From assembly GCA_947473475.1 (NCBI GenBank), contig CANJBZ010000001.1, positions 186,001-250,000 of the forward strand: a stretch of DNA of 64,000 nucleotides, given 5' to 3'. Positions 7,533-15,575 of this stretch are shown in pieces. A model generated the notes under the pieces. It ran no database searches. It was not told where the DNA came from and saw nothing but the letters and a program-made list of their open reading frames with translations. This DNA is from Alphaproteobacteria bacterium (GTDB taxonomy: Bacteria; Pseudomonadota; Alphaproteobacteria; Micropepsales; Micropepsaceae). Made by a program: the position numbers and the translations under genes. Numbering within the stretch: position 1 is the stretch's first letter; each line of letters starts with the position of its first letter.

Positions 7533-9277
7533 CACAGCTTGGCGCCGTCGATCTGGAAATCATCAAAGCCAGTCTCTCCGGCATTGTGCAGGAGATGCAA
7601 AACTCCCTGTTCCGCACCGGCTTCTCGACCATCGTGCGTGAGTCGCAGGACGCCTCCTGTGCGATCATGGATACCAATGCCGATGTGATCGCGCAGCATG
7701 TGGTGCTGCCCCTGCACATGGGCGCGTTTCCGGCGTGCGGGCGCGCAGTGCTGCGCGCCTATGGCGGCGACATCGTCGAAGGCGACGCATACCTGATAAA
7801 TCACCCCTATGACGGCGGCAGTCCGCACGCGCCTGACATGGCGGTGATCACGCCGATTTTCTTTGCGGGCGAACTGATCGGCTTCTGTGGGTCCATTGCG
7901 CATAAAAGCGACATCGGCGGGCCCGTGCCGGGCTCCTGCTCGGGGCAGGCGCGCGAAACCTTCAACGAAGGGCTGCATCTTCCGGCGGTGCGCTATTTCC
8001 GCGGCGGGCAGCGCAATGTCGAAATCGAACGCATCATCGCCGCCAATTCCCGCACGCCTGAACTGGTGCTCGGCGACATCCGCGGCCAGGTGGGTGCGAG
8101 CCGTTTGGGCGAGCAGCGCGTCGGCGAATTGCTGGCAAAGTTCGGCAAAGACAATGCGCAGCAGAGTTTCAACCGGCTGCTCGAACTCGCTGAGATGAAA
8201 ATGAAGGCCGCCATCACGGAATGGACGGATGGCACGTTCGAAGGCGAACGCTTCGTTGACGATGACGGCATCGATCTGAACGTGCCGGTGCGCATCCACG
8301 TTGTTGTGGAGAAAAAAGTCGACCAGATCAGCTTCGATTTCACCGGCTCGGCCGATCAGACCAAAGGCCCCGCCAATGTGCGTCCGCCGCTGGTGCAGGC
8401 CGCCGTCGGTTATGTGCTGATTTCACTGGTCGATCCGCATATTTTCATCAACAGCGGCATCCTGCGTAGTTTTGAGGTGAAAACGCGCGAGGGCAGCGTG
8501 CTCAATCCGCGCTTTCCCGCTTCGGTCAACACCTACAACGCGACGGTGCATGCGATGGTCGAGGCGCTTTTCTCGGCCCTGTCGCATGTTATCCCCGCGC
8601 GGGCACGCGCCGATGGCTGTGGCAGCCGTTCGATCATCATCGGCGGGCGGGCGACCTCCGCCGGAAAGTCCTATGTGCAATACGAAATCGTCGGCGGTGG
8701 CGCTGGCGGGCGCGCGACGAAAGATGGCGCGTCGGGAACCTCGGTTAACCAGAGCAACGCCAAGATTGCTTCCATAGAAATCATCGAAAGCGAATTTCCC
8801 ACGCGCATACAGCGGTTCGAGCTGATCCGGGATTCCGGCGGCGCCGGCAAATATCGCGGCGGGCTTGGCCTCTTGCGCGAATACGTCAATCTCGCCGACG
8901 CACGCTTTTCCATCCGCTCGTCCAAGCATGTGATTGCGCCTTTGGGCGCGCAAGACGGCGGCCCGGGCCGCACCGGCGATCTGACGATCAATCCCGGAGC
9001 GGCGGACGAGAAGCACCTGCCCACGCGTTACGCCGATTACCCGCTGAAAGCTGGCGATGTCTTCCGTTTGGAAACGCCCGGCGGCGGCGGTTTGGGCAAT
9101 CCCTTCGAGCGTGAACCGGCGGCGGTTCTTGCCGATGTGGCGCAAGGCTACGTTTCGCCCGAGCGCGCCTCCTCCGATTACGGTGTGTCCATCATCAGTG
9201 ACGGCCGTAAATGGTGCCTCGACGATGCAGCAACGGCACAGCTGCGTGCAGATTCCAGAAACGTGGGTAGTGGATAG
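7529..9277 (+). CDS. hyuB: Hydantoinase/oxoprolinase B-type subunit (HyuB)
   Basis: A 582-residue partner of HyuA, translationally coupled through an ATGA overlap. Family landmarks include GAVDLEIIKASLSGIVQEMQ at the start, INHPYDGGSPHAPDMAV (about residues 91-107), HKSDIGG with further metal-ligand-like histidines and acids, and a C-terminal glycine-rich LETPGGGGLGNPFERE. HyuB carries the amidohydrolase-like active site, while HyuA supplies ATP-driven activation. Length is normal for the stand-alone B subunit. An ABC importer and an exported amidohydrolase lie downstream, so this block probably imports and opens a cyclic amide; this is inferred from context only. Confidence 0.93.
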   Translation: MTQLGAVDLEIIKASLSGIVQEMQNSLFRTGFSTIVRESQDASCAIMDTNADVIAQHVVLPLHMGAFPACGRAVLRAYGGDIVEGDAYLINHPYDGGSPHAPDMAVITPIFFAGELIGFCGSIAHKSDIGGPVPGSCSGQARETFNEGLHLPAVRYFRGGQRNVEIERIIAANSRTPELVLGDIRGQVGASRLGEQRVGELLAKFGKDNAQQSFNRLLELAEMKMKAAITEWTDGTFEGERFVDDDGIDLNVPVRIHVVVEKKVDQISFDFTGSADQTKGPANVRPPLVQAAVGYVLISLVDPHIFINSGILRSFEVKTREGSVLNPRFPASVNTYNATVHAMVEALFSALSHVIPARARADGCGSRSIIIGGRATSAGKSYVQYEIVGGGAGGRATKDGASGTSVNQSNAKIASIEIIESEFPTRIQRFELIRDSGGAGKYRGGLGLLREYVNLADARFSIRSSKHVIAPLGAQDGGPGRTGDLTINPGAADEKHLPTRYADYPLKAGDVFRLETPGGGGLGNPFEREPAAVLADVAQGYVSPERASSDYGVSIISDGRKWCLDDAATAQLRADSRNVGSG

Positions 9278-9279
9278 AG

Positions 9280-9350
9280 CTCCCCCTCACCGCCTCGCTC
9301 CGCTCGGCTCCTCTCCCCCTCCGGGGGAGAGGGTGGGGTGAGGGGGCGGT
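9280..9350. repeat. Palindromic repeat, 'C' type
   Basis: A C-rich arm followed by a G-rich arm (CTCCCCCTCACC ... GGTGGGGTGAGGGGGCGG) with an inner CTCTCCCCCT/GGGGGAGAGG hairpin. A shorter version is at 57015-57056. It lies between hyuB and the dehydrogenase gene. The latter has its own AGAAGGAAAAC ribosome binding site, so here the repeat is not needed for translation. Confidence 0.75.
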
Positions 9351-9378
9351 CTCTCAATGTACTCAGAAGGAAAACGAA

Positions 9379-10188
9379 ATGACCGTTAGAACCACAGGTA
9401 TCGTCGGATTGGGCGCGATGGGTTATCAGATGGCCCGCCATATGGTGAACAAGGGTTTCGCCGTCACCGGTTACGATATTGCGCCGGACCCGATCCAGAA
9501 AGCCCGTGCAGCAGGTGTCGCCATCGCGAACAGCCCTGCGGAAGTCGGCGACAACGCCGAAGTCGTCATCGTCATGGTGGCGACCGATACGCAAGTGGAA
9601 GACGTGGTGCTTCGCTCCGGTCTACTCGACCGGTTGGCGAAAGGCTCGGTCATCTGCGTCGCCAGCTCGACCTCCGTCGAAACGGCGCGCGATCTGGAAA
9701 CCGCCTGTGCCAAACACGGCATCGGCTGCCTCGATACGCCGGTGGTGCTCGGCCAGGAAGCTGCCGACAACGGCACGCTGACGATCTTCTGCGGCGGCGA
9801 CGAAGACGCATTCAACAAGGCCAAGCCCGCTCTGTCGGCCTTTGGCGCCAACGTCATGCATGTGGGCCGTTCGGGTTCGGGCCAACTCACCAAGACCGCC
9901 AACAACATGCTGCTCTGGGCCTGTATGGTCGCGAATTATGAAGTGCTCAGTCTGGCCAAGAAAATGGACGCCGACGTGCCGAAGCTGATCGCGGCGCTGG
10001 CCCATTCCAGCGGCGCCAATTGGTCGCTCGCCCGCTGGGGTAAAAGCACCGGCAAGTGGGCCGAGAAGGACATGGATGTGGCGATGGAATTGGCCCAGGA
10101 CGCGAAGATGCCCGTGCCGCTGGCCGCCCTTGTCGATCAGCTGATGAAGGGCATGAACCAGGAAAAGATGAAGGCGCTGCTGGCCTAA
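9379..10188 (+). CDS. NAD(P)-dependent beta-hydroxyacid dehydrogenase (3-hydroxyisobutyrate dehydrogenase family)
   Basis: A 269-residue member of the 3-hydroxyisobutyrate/tartronate semialdehyde reductase family. The Rossmann dinucleotide motif GLGAMG is at residues 10-15. The substrate-binding signature appears as PVVLGQEAADNGTLTIFCGG (about 121-140), and the catalytic lysine is K172 in GSGQLTKTANN. It is somewhat shorter at the C-terminus than the usual 290-300 residues. These enzymes interconvert beta-hydroxyacids and semialdehydes, which would fit processing of a product from the hydantoinase block. The start has a good ribosome binding site (AGAAGGAAAAC). Confidence 0.9.
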   Translation: MTVRTTGIVGLGAMGYQMARHMVNKGFAVTGYDIAPDPIQKARAAGVAIANSPAEVGDNAEVVIVMVATDTQVEDVVLRSGLLDRLAKGSVICVASSTSVETARDLETACAKHGIGCLDTPVVLGQEAADNGTLTIFCGGDEDAFNKAKPALSAFGANVMHVGRSGSGQLTKTANNMLLWACMVANYEVLSLAKKMDADVPKLIAALAHSSGANWSLARWGKSTGKWAEKDMDVAMELAQDAKMPVPLAALVDQLMKGMNQEKMKALLA

Positions 10189-10303
10189 ACAGTGGCACTG
10201 ACACGCGGAGCTGTGAACGCCGAAACGCTGGCGTTCGGTCCCGGATACCGCCAAAATCGTGGCCAGCCATAAGGCAAAGCCTGGGCAGGAGGAGTTTTCG
10301 CAC

Positions 10304-11299
10304 GTGTTTCGATGGATGTCCCTAGCGGCCGCATGCGTGCTCGCGCTGGGTGTGGCACAGGCCGCACCCGCCACCCCGCCTGCCAAGCTGATCCCGTTGA
10401 GAGTTGCCTATGACGGTTATTCCATGACCACCGCGCCGATGAACTATGCGGTGGAAAAGGGGATCTTTAAAAAATACGGGCTGGATGTGACGCTGGCCTA
10501 CATCGACGGCGGCAGCACGCTGTCGCAGGCGGTGGTCGGCGGTTCGATCTCCATCGCGCAGAACGGCTATGCGCCGGCCGCAACCGCTGCGGTGGCAGGG
10601 GCCGACATGGTGTTCATCGGCGGCATTTCCAATCAGCTGCCGTTTCAGTTGGTGGTGAAGGGGACGATTAAGTCTGCCGCCGATCTGAAGGGTAAGAAGG
10701 TCGCCATCTCCCGCTATGGCGCGTCCTCGGATGTCGCCGCGACCTACACGCTGAAGAGCCTCGGACTAAAGCGCACGGACGTGGTGATCCTGCAGCTTGG
10801 TGGCGAAGGCACACGGACCGCCGCCATGTTGTCGGGCCAAATCGATGCCTCGCTAGAGCAATATCCGCGGACCGGCGAGCTTGAGGAAAAAGGTTTCCGC
10901 GTGCTGGCCGACGGCTTGCAGATTGCCGCCGATTATCCAAACACGTCCTATGTTTCGACGCGGGCCTTCATCAACAAAAATCCCGATATCGTGAAGCGCT
11001 TCACGATGGGAATTTCCGAAGGCATCCACGAGTTCAAAACGCACAAGGAAGACGCGCTGAAATCGACCGCGGCATTCCTGAAATCCAAGCCCGGCCCTGC
11101 GCTGGACAAGGCCTATGAGGTGTTCATCACCAAGGTCTATCCCGACGAACCGCGCCCTTCGATCAAGGGTATCGCGCTGGTATTGGATGAGCTGAAGACG
11201 CGCGTCCCCGCCGCCGCGAAGTACAAACCCGAACAGCTTGTCTACATGGGCGCCTTCGACGCCCTAGACAAAGAAGGCTTCTACGCGAAGCTGAAGTGA
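10304..11299 (+). CDS. ABC transporter substrate-binding protein, SsuA/NMT1 (nitrate/sulfonate/taurine) family
   Basis: A 331-residue periplasmic binding protein with a signal peptide (start FRWMSLAAACVLALGVAQA). Family features are the opening strand LRVAYDGYSMTTAPMNYAVE, KYGLDVTLAYIDGGS, and DLKGKKVAISRYGASSD around the hinge. The GTG at 10304 is preferred because GGAGGAG lies about nine bases upstream; a longer frame from 10259 has no such site. It is the first gene of a binding protein, ATPase and permease set, though two short repeat-filled gaps separate the genes. The ligand is unknown; family members carry sulfonates, thiamine precursors, nitrate or aromatic acids. Confidence 0.9.
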   Translation: MFRWMSLAAACVLALGVAQAAPATPPAKLIPLRVAYDGYSMTTAPMNYAVEKGIFKKYGLDVTLAYIDGGSTLSQAVVGGSISIAQNGYAPAATAAVAGADMVFIGGISNQLPFQLVVKGTIKSAADLKGKKVAISRYGASSDVAATYTLKSLGLKRTDVVILQLGGEGTRTAAMLSGQIDASLEQYPRTGELEEKGFRVLADGLQIAADYPNTSYVSTRAFINKNPDIVKRFTMGISEGIHEFKTHKEDALKSTAAFLKSKPGPALDKAYEVFITKVYPDEPRPSIKGIALVLDELKTRVPAAAKYKPEQLVYMGAFDALDKEGFYAKLK

Positions 11300-11378
11300 C
11301 TTCTGCCTGCCACACCGAACGGCATCCACGGTGAAAGAGAGTTTCAAGTTGCGCCAAGCGGATTGGATTCCCGGTCTT

Positions 11379-11433
11379 CGTCATCCTGAGGTGCGCTGCG
11401 CGTTCTTCGCGCGCGGCGCCTCGAAGGACGCAC
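11379..11433. repeat. REP-like palindrome (CGTCATCCTGAGGTGC...CCTCGAAGGACGCAC)
   Basis: A repeat of a kind frequent in alphaproteobacterial genomes, starting CGTCATCCTGAGGTGC and ending GCCTCGAAGGACGCAC with a palindromic middle. The same core is found in the next gap as an inverted pair at 12266-12317 and 12331-12389. It sits between the binding-protein and ATPase genes of one transporter. Confidence 0.8.
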
Positions 11434-11449
11434 GTTGCAGCAGCACGCC

Positions 11450-12250
11450 ATGAGCCACGCGCCTCTCAAGCTCGAAGCCGCCGGTGTGAAGCTGGCCTTT
11501 TACAACGAGCGCATGAAGCGGCAGCTCGTGGTGCTGGGCGGCATCGATCTGACGGTGCGCGAAGGCGAACTGGTTTCCATCGTCGGTCCGTCCGGCTGCG
11601 GAAAATCCACGTTTCTGTCTGCCGTCGATGGCTTGGTGAAAGTGAACGGCGGCACGATCAAGGTCGACGGCAAGACGGTGAGCGCGCCGGGGCCGGACCG
11701 CGCCATGGTGTTCCAGCAGGATTCGCTTTTCCCGTGGCGCACGGTGTTGCGCAACGTGATGTATGGGCTGGAACTGCAAAAGCGCCTCTCCAAAGACGAG
11801 ATGCGCAAACGCGCCTCGGATTTGGTGGAGCTGGTGGGTCTTGGCGGTTTTGCCGAACATTATCCGCACGAGCTGTCCGGCGGTATGCGTCAGCGCGTGA
11901 ACATCGCGCGGGCGCTGGCGCCCGATCCGGAATTGCTGTTGCTGGACGAGCCGTTCGCGGCGCTGGACGCGCAGACCCGCGAATTCATGCAGGTCGAGCT
12001 GCTGAAGATTCTGGCGCGCGCCAAGAAGACGGCTCTGTTCATTACCCATCAAATCGACGAAGCGATCATCCTGAGTCATCGCGTGGCCGTATTCTCTGCC
12101 CGGCCCGCCCGCATCAAGGCGCTGATCGACATCGATCTGCCGGCGGCGCGCACTCTGGAAGTAAAGCTCTCGCCCCGCTTCCGCGAGCTTCAGGATCATA
12201 TCTGGCGTCTGATCCAGGAAGAATCCGCCCCCATGGCGAAGGTGGGCTGA
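11450..12250 (+). CDS. ABC transporter ATP-binding protein, SsuB/TauB family
   Basis: A 266-residue ATPase that energises the importer. Walker A is GPSGCGKST at residues 46-54, the Q-loop is FQQDSLFPW near 88, the signature is LSGGMRQR near 142-149, and Walker B is LLLLDEP near 162-168, followed by the D-loop ALD and the switch histidine in FITHQIDEA. All motifs are intact. The ATG at 11450 is preferred to a TTG 15 bases upstream. Together with 10304-11299 and 12410-13246 it forms a complete SsuABC/TauABC-type importer. Confidence 0.95.
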   Translation: MSHAPLKLEAAGVKLAFYNERMKRQLVVLGGIDLTVREGELVSIVGPSGCGKSTFLSAVDGLVKVNGGTIKVDGKTVSAPGPDRAMVFQQDSLFPWRTVLRNVMYGLELQKRLSKDEMRKRASDLVELVGLGGFAEHYPHELSGGMRQRVNIARALAPDPELLLLDEPFAALDAQTREFMQVELLKILARAKKTALFITHQIDEAIILSHRVAVFSARPARIKALIDIDLPAARTLEVKLSPRFRELQDHIWRLIQEESAPMAKVG

Positions 12251-12265
12251 GATGGGGAATTTCAT

Positions 12266-12389
12266 GCATCCTGCGTGCTTCGAGGCGTTGCTCCGCAACG
12301 CACCTCAGCATGACGGGAAGCGGGTCAAAACTTCTCGTCATCCTGAGGTGCCTGGCGTGCGGCGCACCCCGGGCCTCGAAGGACGCACC
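12266..12389. repeat. Inverted pair of REP-like palindromes
   Basis: Two copies of the element at 11379-11433 in opposite orientation (12266-12317 and 12331-12389), separated by about 13 bases. The left copy reads as the reverse complement of CGTCATGCTGAGGTGC...CCTCGAAGCACGCA. Together they fill almost the whole gap between the ATPase and permease genes and could fold into a large stem-loop in the transcript, a typical arrangement for BIME-like REP pairs. Confidence 0.8.
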
Positions 12390-12409
12390 ATCTCACCGGG
12401 CATTTCCGC

Positions 12410-13246
12410 ATGACCGTCACCCCGGCCGACGAAAATCTCATCGGTGACGACGCCGACACCGCCGCGCCCACCACATCACGCTGGCGGCGCAACGAAAATC
12501 TCGTCCTCGGCCTCGTATCGGTCATCGCCTTTCTCATCTTCTGGGAATCATCGGCGGCGTTCGGCTGGGCCAATCCGCTGTTCACCAGTTCGCCGAGCCG
12601 TATTGTTGCGGCCGGTTATGAGATGTTCGCTGACGGCAGCATCTGGCCGGACCTTGCGGTCAGCGCCGAGGAATTCGTGCTCGGTTATGGGCTTGCGGTC
12701 ATCGTAGGCGTGCCGCTGGGTATTCTTATGGGCTGGTATTCGCGTCTGAATGCCGTGCTCGATCCATTCGTGAATGCGCTCTATGCGACGCCGCGCATCG
12801 CACTGATGCCGCTCATCATCATCTGGTTCGGCATAGACCTGTCCGCCAAAATTGCCATTATCTTTCTCTCCACCGTGTTTCCCATCCTGGTCAACACTAT
12901 GACTGGCGTCCGCACGATCGAGCGCGATTTCATCAAGGTCGCCCGCTCGTTCGGCGCCTCCGACGGGCAGCTCTTTCTGACCGTGGCTCTGCCGTCCTCA
13001 GTGCCCAATCTCCTCACCGGCCTGCGGCTGGGATTGGGCCACGCGCTGATCGGCATTGTCGTCGGAGAGATGTACGGGGCCTCTGCCGGTATCGGCTTCA
13101 TGATGCAGACTGCGGGCGCTACCTTCCAGACAGACAAGGTAATGGTCGGCATTATCATCATTGCGGCGGTCGGCATGGGCTTGACCCACGTACTGAAGAT
13201 GATCGAGCGAAAATACGACGTCTGGCGGCCCGACCACCACGGTTGA
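12410..13246 (+). CDS. ABC transporter permease, SsuC/TauC family
   Basis: A 278-residue inner-membrane permease with about six predicted membrane segments (for example VLGLVSVIAFLIFWESSAAF near residues 31-50). The cytoplasmic EAA-type coupling loop is recognisable around the segment ERDFIKVARSFGASDGQLFL (about 167-186). It completes the transporter with the two preceding genes. The N-terminal 25 residues are hydrophilic, as is common in SsuC-like proteins. Confidence 0.93.
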   Translation: MTVTPADENLIGDDADTAAPTTSRWRRNENLVLGLVSVIAFLIFWESSAAFGWANPLFTSSPSRIVAAGYEMFADGSIWPDLAVSAEEFVLGYGLAVIVGVPLGILMGWYSRLNAVLDPFVNALYATPRIALMPLIIIWFGIDLSAKIAIIFLSTVFPILVNTMTGVRTIERDFIKVARSFGASDGQLFLTVALPSSVPNLLTGLRLGLGHALIGIVVGEMYGASAGIGFMMQTAGATFQTDKVMVGIIIIAAVGMGLTHVLKMIERKYDVWRPDHHG

Positions 13247-13319
13247 AGCCCGAATCCCGCCCTTTTGAAGCGCCCCCCGGAGCGATAGACTAGCGGCAGC
13301 CATCGGGAGGGCTGGGACA

Positions 13320-14507
13320 ATGATCCATCGCCGTCACTTTATCTCTGCAGCGGGTAGTTTTGTTCTGGCGCAAACGGCGTCTCGCGCCTTCGGTGCGCAG
13401 GCACGCTACGACCTGCTGATCAAAGGCGGGCGCGTTATCGATCCCTCCGTTCGGTTGGACGGCGTTCGTGATGTCGCCATCGCCAATGGCCGGATCGCCG
13501 CCGTCGACGCGAACATCGCCGCCGATGCGGCCGAGATGATCGACGCGCGCGGCAAGCTGGTTGTGCCGGGTCTTATCGACGTTCACACCCACGCTGCGCG
13601 CACCAAGGAAGGCCCTGGGTTGGTGCTGCAGGACGGTGTCACCGGCTGGATCGATGCCGGCTCGCAGGGGGCGGATCACATCGGCGATACGATTGCGATT
13701 GCGCAGTCTTCGCCGCAGCCCGCGCGCGTGCTGATCAATATCGGCCGCGCAGGCATTCTGCCCGAAGGCGACACGATGGATTTGGCGCGGGCCGATGTGG
13801 CGGCATTGCGCGATGCCATTTCGAAGAACCGCGACATGATCGCTGGCGTGAAATGCCGGCTATCGCGTGACGTGGCCGGGCCGAACGATGCGGAAGTGCT
13901 CCGGCGGGCGCAAGCCGTCGCGACCGAGTTCAACCTGCCGGTCATGATCCACATGGGCCAGACCGTGTCGCCGCTGCCCATGCTGATCAATCAGCTCAAG
14001 AAGGGCGATATCGTCACGCATATGTTCGCCCCGCCCCCCAACAGCATCATCGACGAGTCCGGGCACATTCTCCCCGAAGTTCTTGCGGCGCGGCGGCGCG
14101 GCGTGTGGTTCGACATCGGCAACGGCCAGGCGGGCCACATGCGCTGGGATACGGTCGCCGCCATCATGAAGACCGGCTTCTGGCCGGATTCGTTCTCGAC
14201 GGACTGGAACGTAAACGCGCACATGACGGGCGTTATCGACATGCCCAATTGCATGTCGAAGCTGATGGGCTATGGCATGACGGTCGAGCAGGCCATTGCG
14301 CGCGGCACGGTCAATCCGGCGCGCATGTTCCCGCAGTTCAACGATCGCGGCACGCTGAATGTGGGTGCGCCGGCTGATGTCGCGGTGCTGGAGCTGCGCG
14401 ACGGCAACTTCGAATTCGAGGACAATTACAAAAACAAGATCACCGGCAAGCAACGCTTCTTCCCCAGCGCAACCGTGCTTGGCGGGAAGCGCGTGGGACC
14501 GGCGTAA
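13320..14507 (+). CDS. Exported amidohydrolase-superfamily metallohydrolase
   Basis: A 395-residue amidohydrolase/deacetylase-type enzyme with a probable export signal (IHRRHFISAAGSFVLAQ; an RR pair suggests Tat). The metal site is visible: DVHTH (about residues 82-86), a candidate bridging lysine in GVKCRLSR, histidines in MIHMGQ and VTHMFAP, and an aspartate in FSTDWN. The frame resembles dihydroorotase-like proteins (YDLLIKGGRVIDPS at the start; GTLNVGAPADVAVLEL at the end). It follows an importer and the HyuAB block, so hydrolysis of a cyclic amide or N-acyl compound is plausible but unproven. Confidence 0.88.
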   Translation: MIHRRHFISAAGSFVLAQTASRAFGAQARYDLLIKGGRVIDPSVRLDGVRDVAIANGRIAAVDANIAADAAEMIDARGKLVVPGLIDVHTHAARTKEGPGLVLQDGVTGWIDAGSQGADHIGDTIAIAQSSPQPARVLINIGRAGILPEGDTMDLARADVAALRDAISKNRDMIAGVKCRLSRDVAGPNDAEVLRRAQAVATEFNLPVMIHMGQTVSPLPMLINQLKKGDIVTHMFAPPPNSIIDESGHILPEVLAARRRGVWFDIGNGQAGHMRWDTVAAIMKTGFWPDSFSTDWNVNAHMTGVIDMPNCMSKLMGYGMTVEQAIARGTVNPARMFPQFNDRGTLNVGAPADVAVLELRDGNFEFEDNYKNKITGKQRFFPSATVLGGKRVGPA

Positions 14508-14509
14508 TC

Positions 14510-15358
14510 ATGCGCGTAGCCACTGCTATCGCGTTATCCGCCTGCGCCGCGATGATCAGCGCATCGTCCGTGAACGCGACCGAGCCTGTCTTCGTGCCGC
14601 GGTTCGCGCCGGATGTGCTGACCGCATGGCAGGTCAATCATCCAGACGGCGATGATTACATTCCTCCGGCGGTCGGACCTGGGCCGGTGAAATACGATCC
14701 CGCGCATCCTTTCATTCCGACCGATCCGGCAAGCTCAATTCAGCCGACCTACCGCGTCGCCGATTTGAACAGTCCCATTCTGCAGCCTTGGGCGAAGGAG
14801 CAGATGAAGAAGGCGAACGACGAAGTGTTTGCCGGTAAGATTCCCTTTGTGGCGCGGGAACGCTGCTGGCCCGCCGGTACGCCAGCGTTTGTGTTGGAGC
14901 CGCCGTTCAACATCACGCTGTTCATCGATACGCCGAAGGAAATCCTGATCGTTCATCAGAACGATTTCCAGTTCCGGCACGTCTACATGAATGTGCCGCA
15001 CACGAAGAATCCAAAGCCGTCTTGGACCGGTGAATCCGTTGGCCAATACGAAGGCGACACACTGGTGGTCGATACTATCGGCCTGAACGACAAGACCTTC
15101 GTCGACAATTACCGCACGCCGCACACGGTGCAGATGCACGTCGTCGAACGCTTCCGATTCATCAACGACGGCAAGGTGCTGGAAGACGAAATCACGGTGG
15201 ATGATCCAGGCGCATTCACCACGCCGTGGAAGGCGATCCAGCGTTGGAACCGCACCAATCGCGGCCCCATGGAAGAGCTAAGCTGTTCGGAAAACAACGA
15301 AGGCCTCTTCGATTACGACGTAAAGCCGATCCCACAAGCCAAGACGCCGGATTTTTGA
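14510..15358 (+). CDS. Secreted protein of unknown function (paralogue of 15576-16487)
   Basis: A 282-residue protein with a signal peptide (MRVATAIALSACAAMISASS). I do not recognise a named domain. It shares a long conserved block with the gene facing it: NPKPSWTGESVGQYEGDTLV, TIGLNDKTFVDNYRTPH, HVVERFR, and EITVDDPGAFTTPWK. Proteins with this block are widespread in soil bacteria as uncharacterised secreted proteins, often several per genome. The 3' end lies close to a repeat cluster. It starts two bases after the amidohydrolase stop, so it is probably co-transcribed with it. Confidence 0.8.
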   Translation: MRVATAIALSACAAMISASSVNATEPVFVPRFAPDVLTAWQVNHPDGDDYIPPAVGPGPVKYDPAHPFIPTDPASSIQPTYRVADLNSPILQPWAKEQMKKANDEVFAGKIPFVARERCWPAGTPAFVLEPPFNITLFIDTPKEILIVHQNDFQFRHVYMNVPHTKNPKPSWTGESVGQYEGDTLVVDTIGLNDKTFVDNYRTPHTVQMHVVERFRFINDGKVLEDEITVDDPGAFTTPWKAIQRWNRTNRGPMEELSCSENNEGLFDYDVKPIPQAKTPDF

Positions 15359-15359
15359 G

Positions 15360-15514
15360 GCCTGCGCCCCCTCCGTCCGGCCTCGCGCAAGCGCGATGCC
15401 GGCCACCTCCCCCGTAACAACGGGGGAGGAAAGGCGGGCGGCGTTCTTTTCCTCCCACGTTGTTACGGGGGAGGTGGATCGCCGCGAAGCGGCGAGACGG
15501 AGGGGGCGAGGGCG
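15360..15514. repeat. Inverted pair of 'A' type repeats (CCTCCCCCGTAACAACGGGGGAGG core)
   Basis: Two head-to-head copies of an element with a CCCCCGTTGTTACGGGGG hairpin core and a C-rich or G-rich tail that includes a variable small palindrome (CGCCGCGAAGCGGCG in the right copy). Other copies are at 29682-29823 (again an inverted pair) and 59206-59254 (single). The pair sits between convergent genes. Confidence 0.82.
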
Positions 15515-15523
15515 GCAGCAAAC

Positions 15524-15556
15524 AAAAAGGCCGGCCCAAATGCGGACCGGCCTTTT
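15524..15556. terminator. Bidirectional rho-independent terminator
   Basis: AAAAAGGCCGG, a 12-base loop, then CCGGCCTTTT: a six-base-pair GC stem (15529-15534 with 15547-15552) flanked by an A run on one side and a T run on the other. It lies between two convergent genes, just 3' of the stop of the leftward gene at 15576, so it can serve both strands. Confidence 0.8.
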
Positions 15557-15575
15557 CCACTCAAACTTGTACCGC

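Noticed and set aside
11379-12389. Insertion sequence remnants in the ABC transporter operon
   Set aside because: There is no transposase frame and no target duplication; the sequences are REP-like palindromes.
10304-13246. Assignment of the ABC importer as taurine- or sulfonate-specific
   Set aside because: The family includes many ligands and no sulfonate-metabolism gene adjoins it; the TauD-like gene is in a separate, divergent region.
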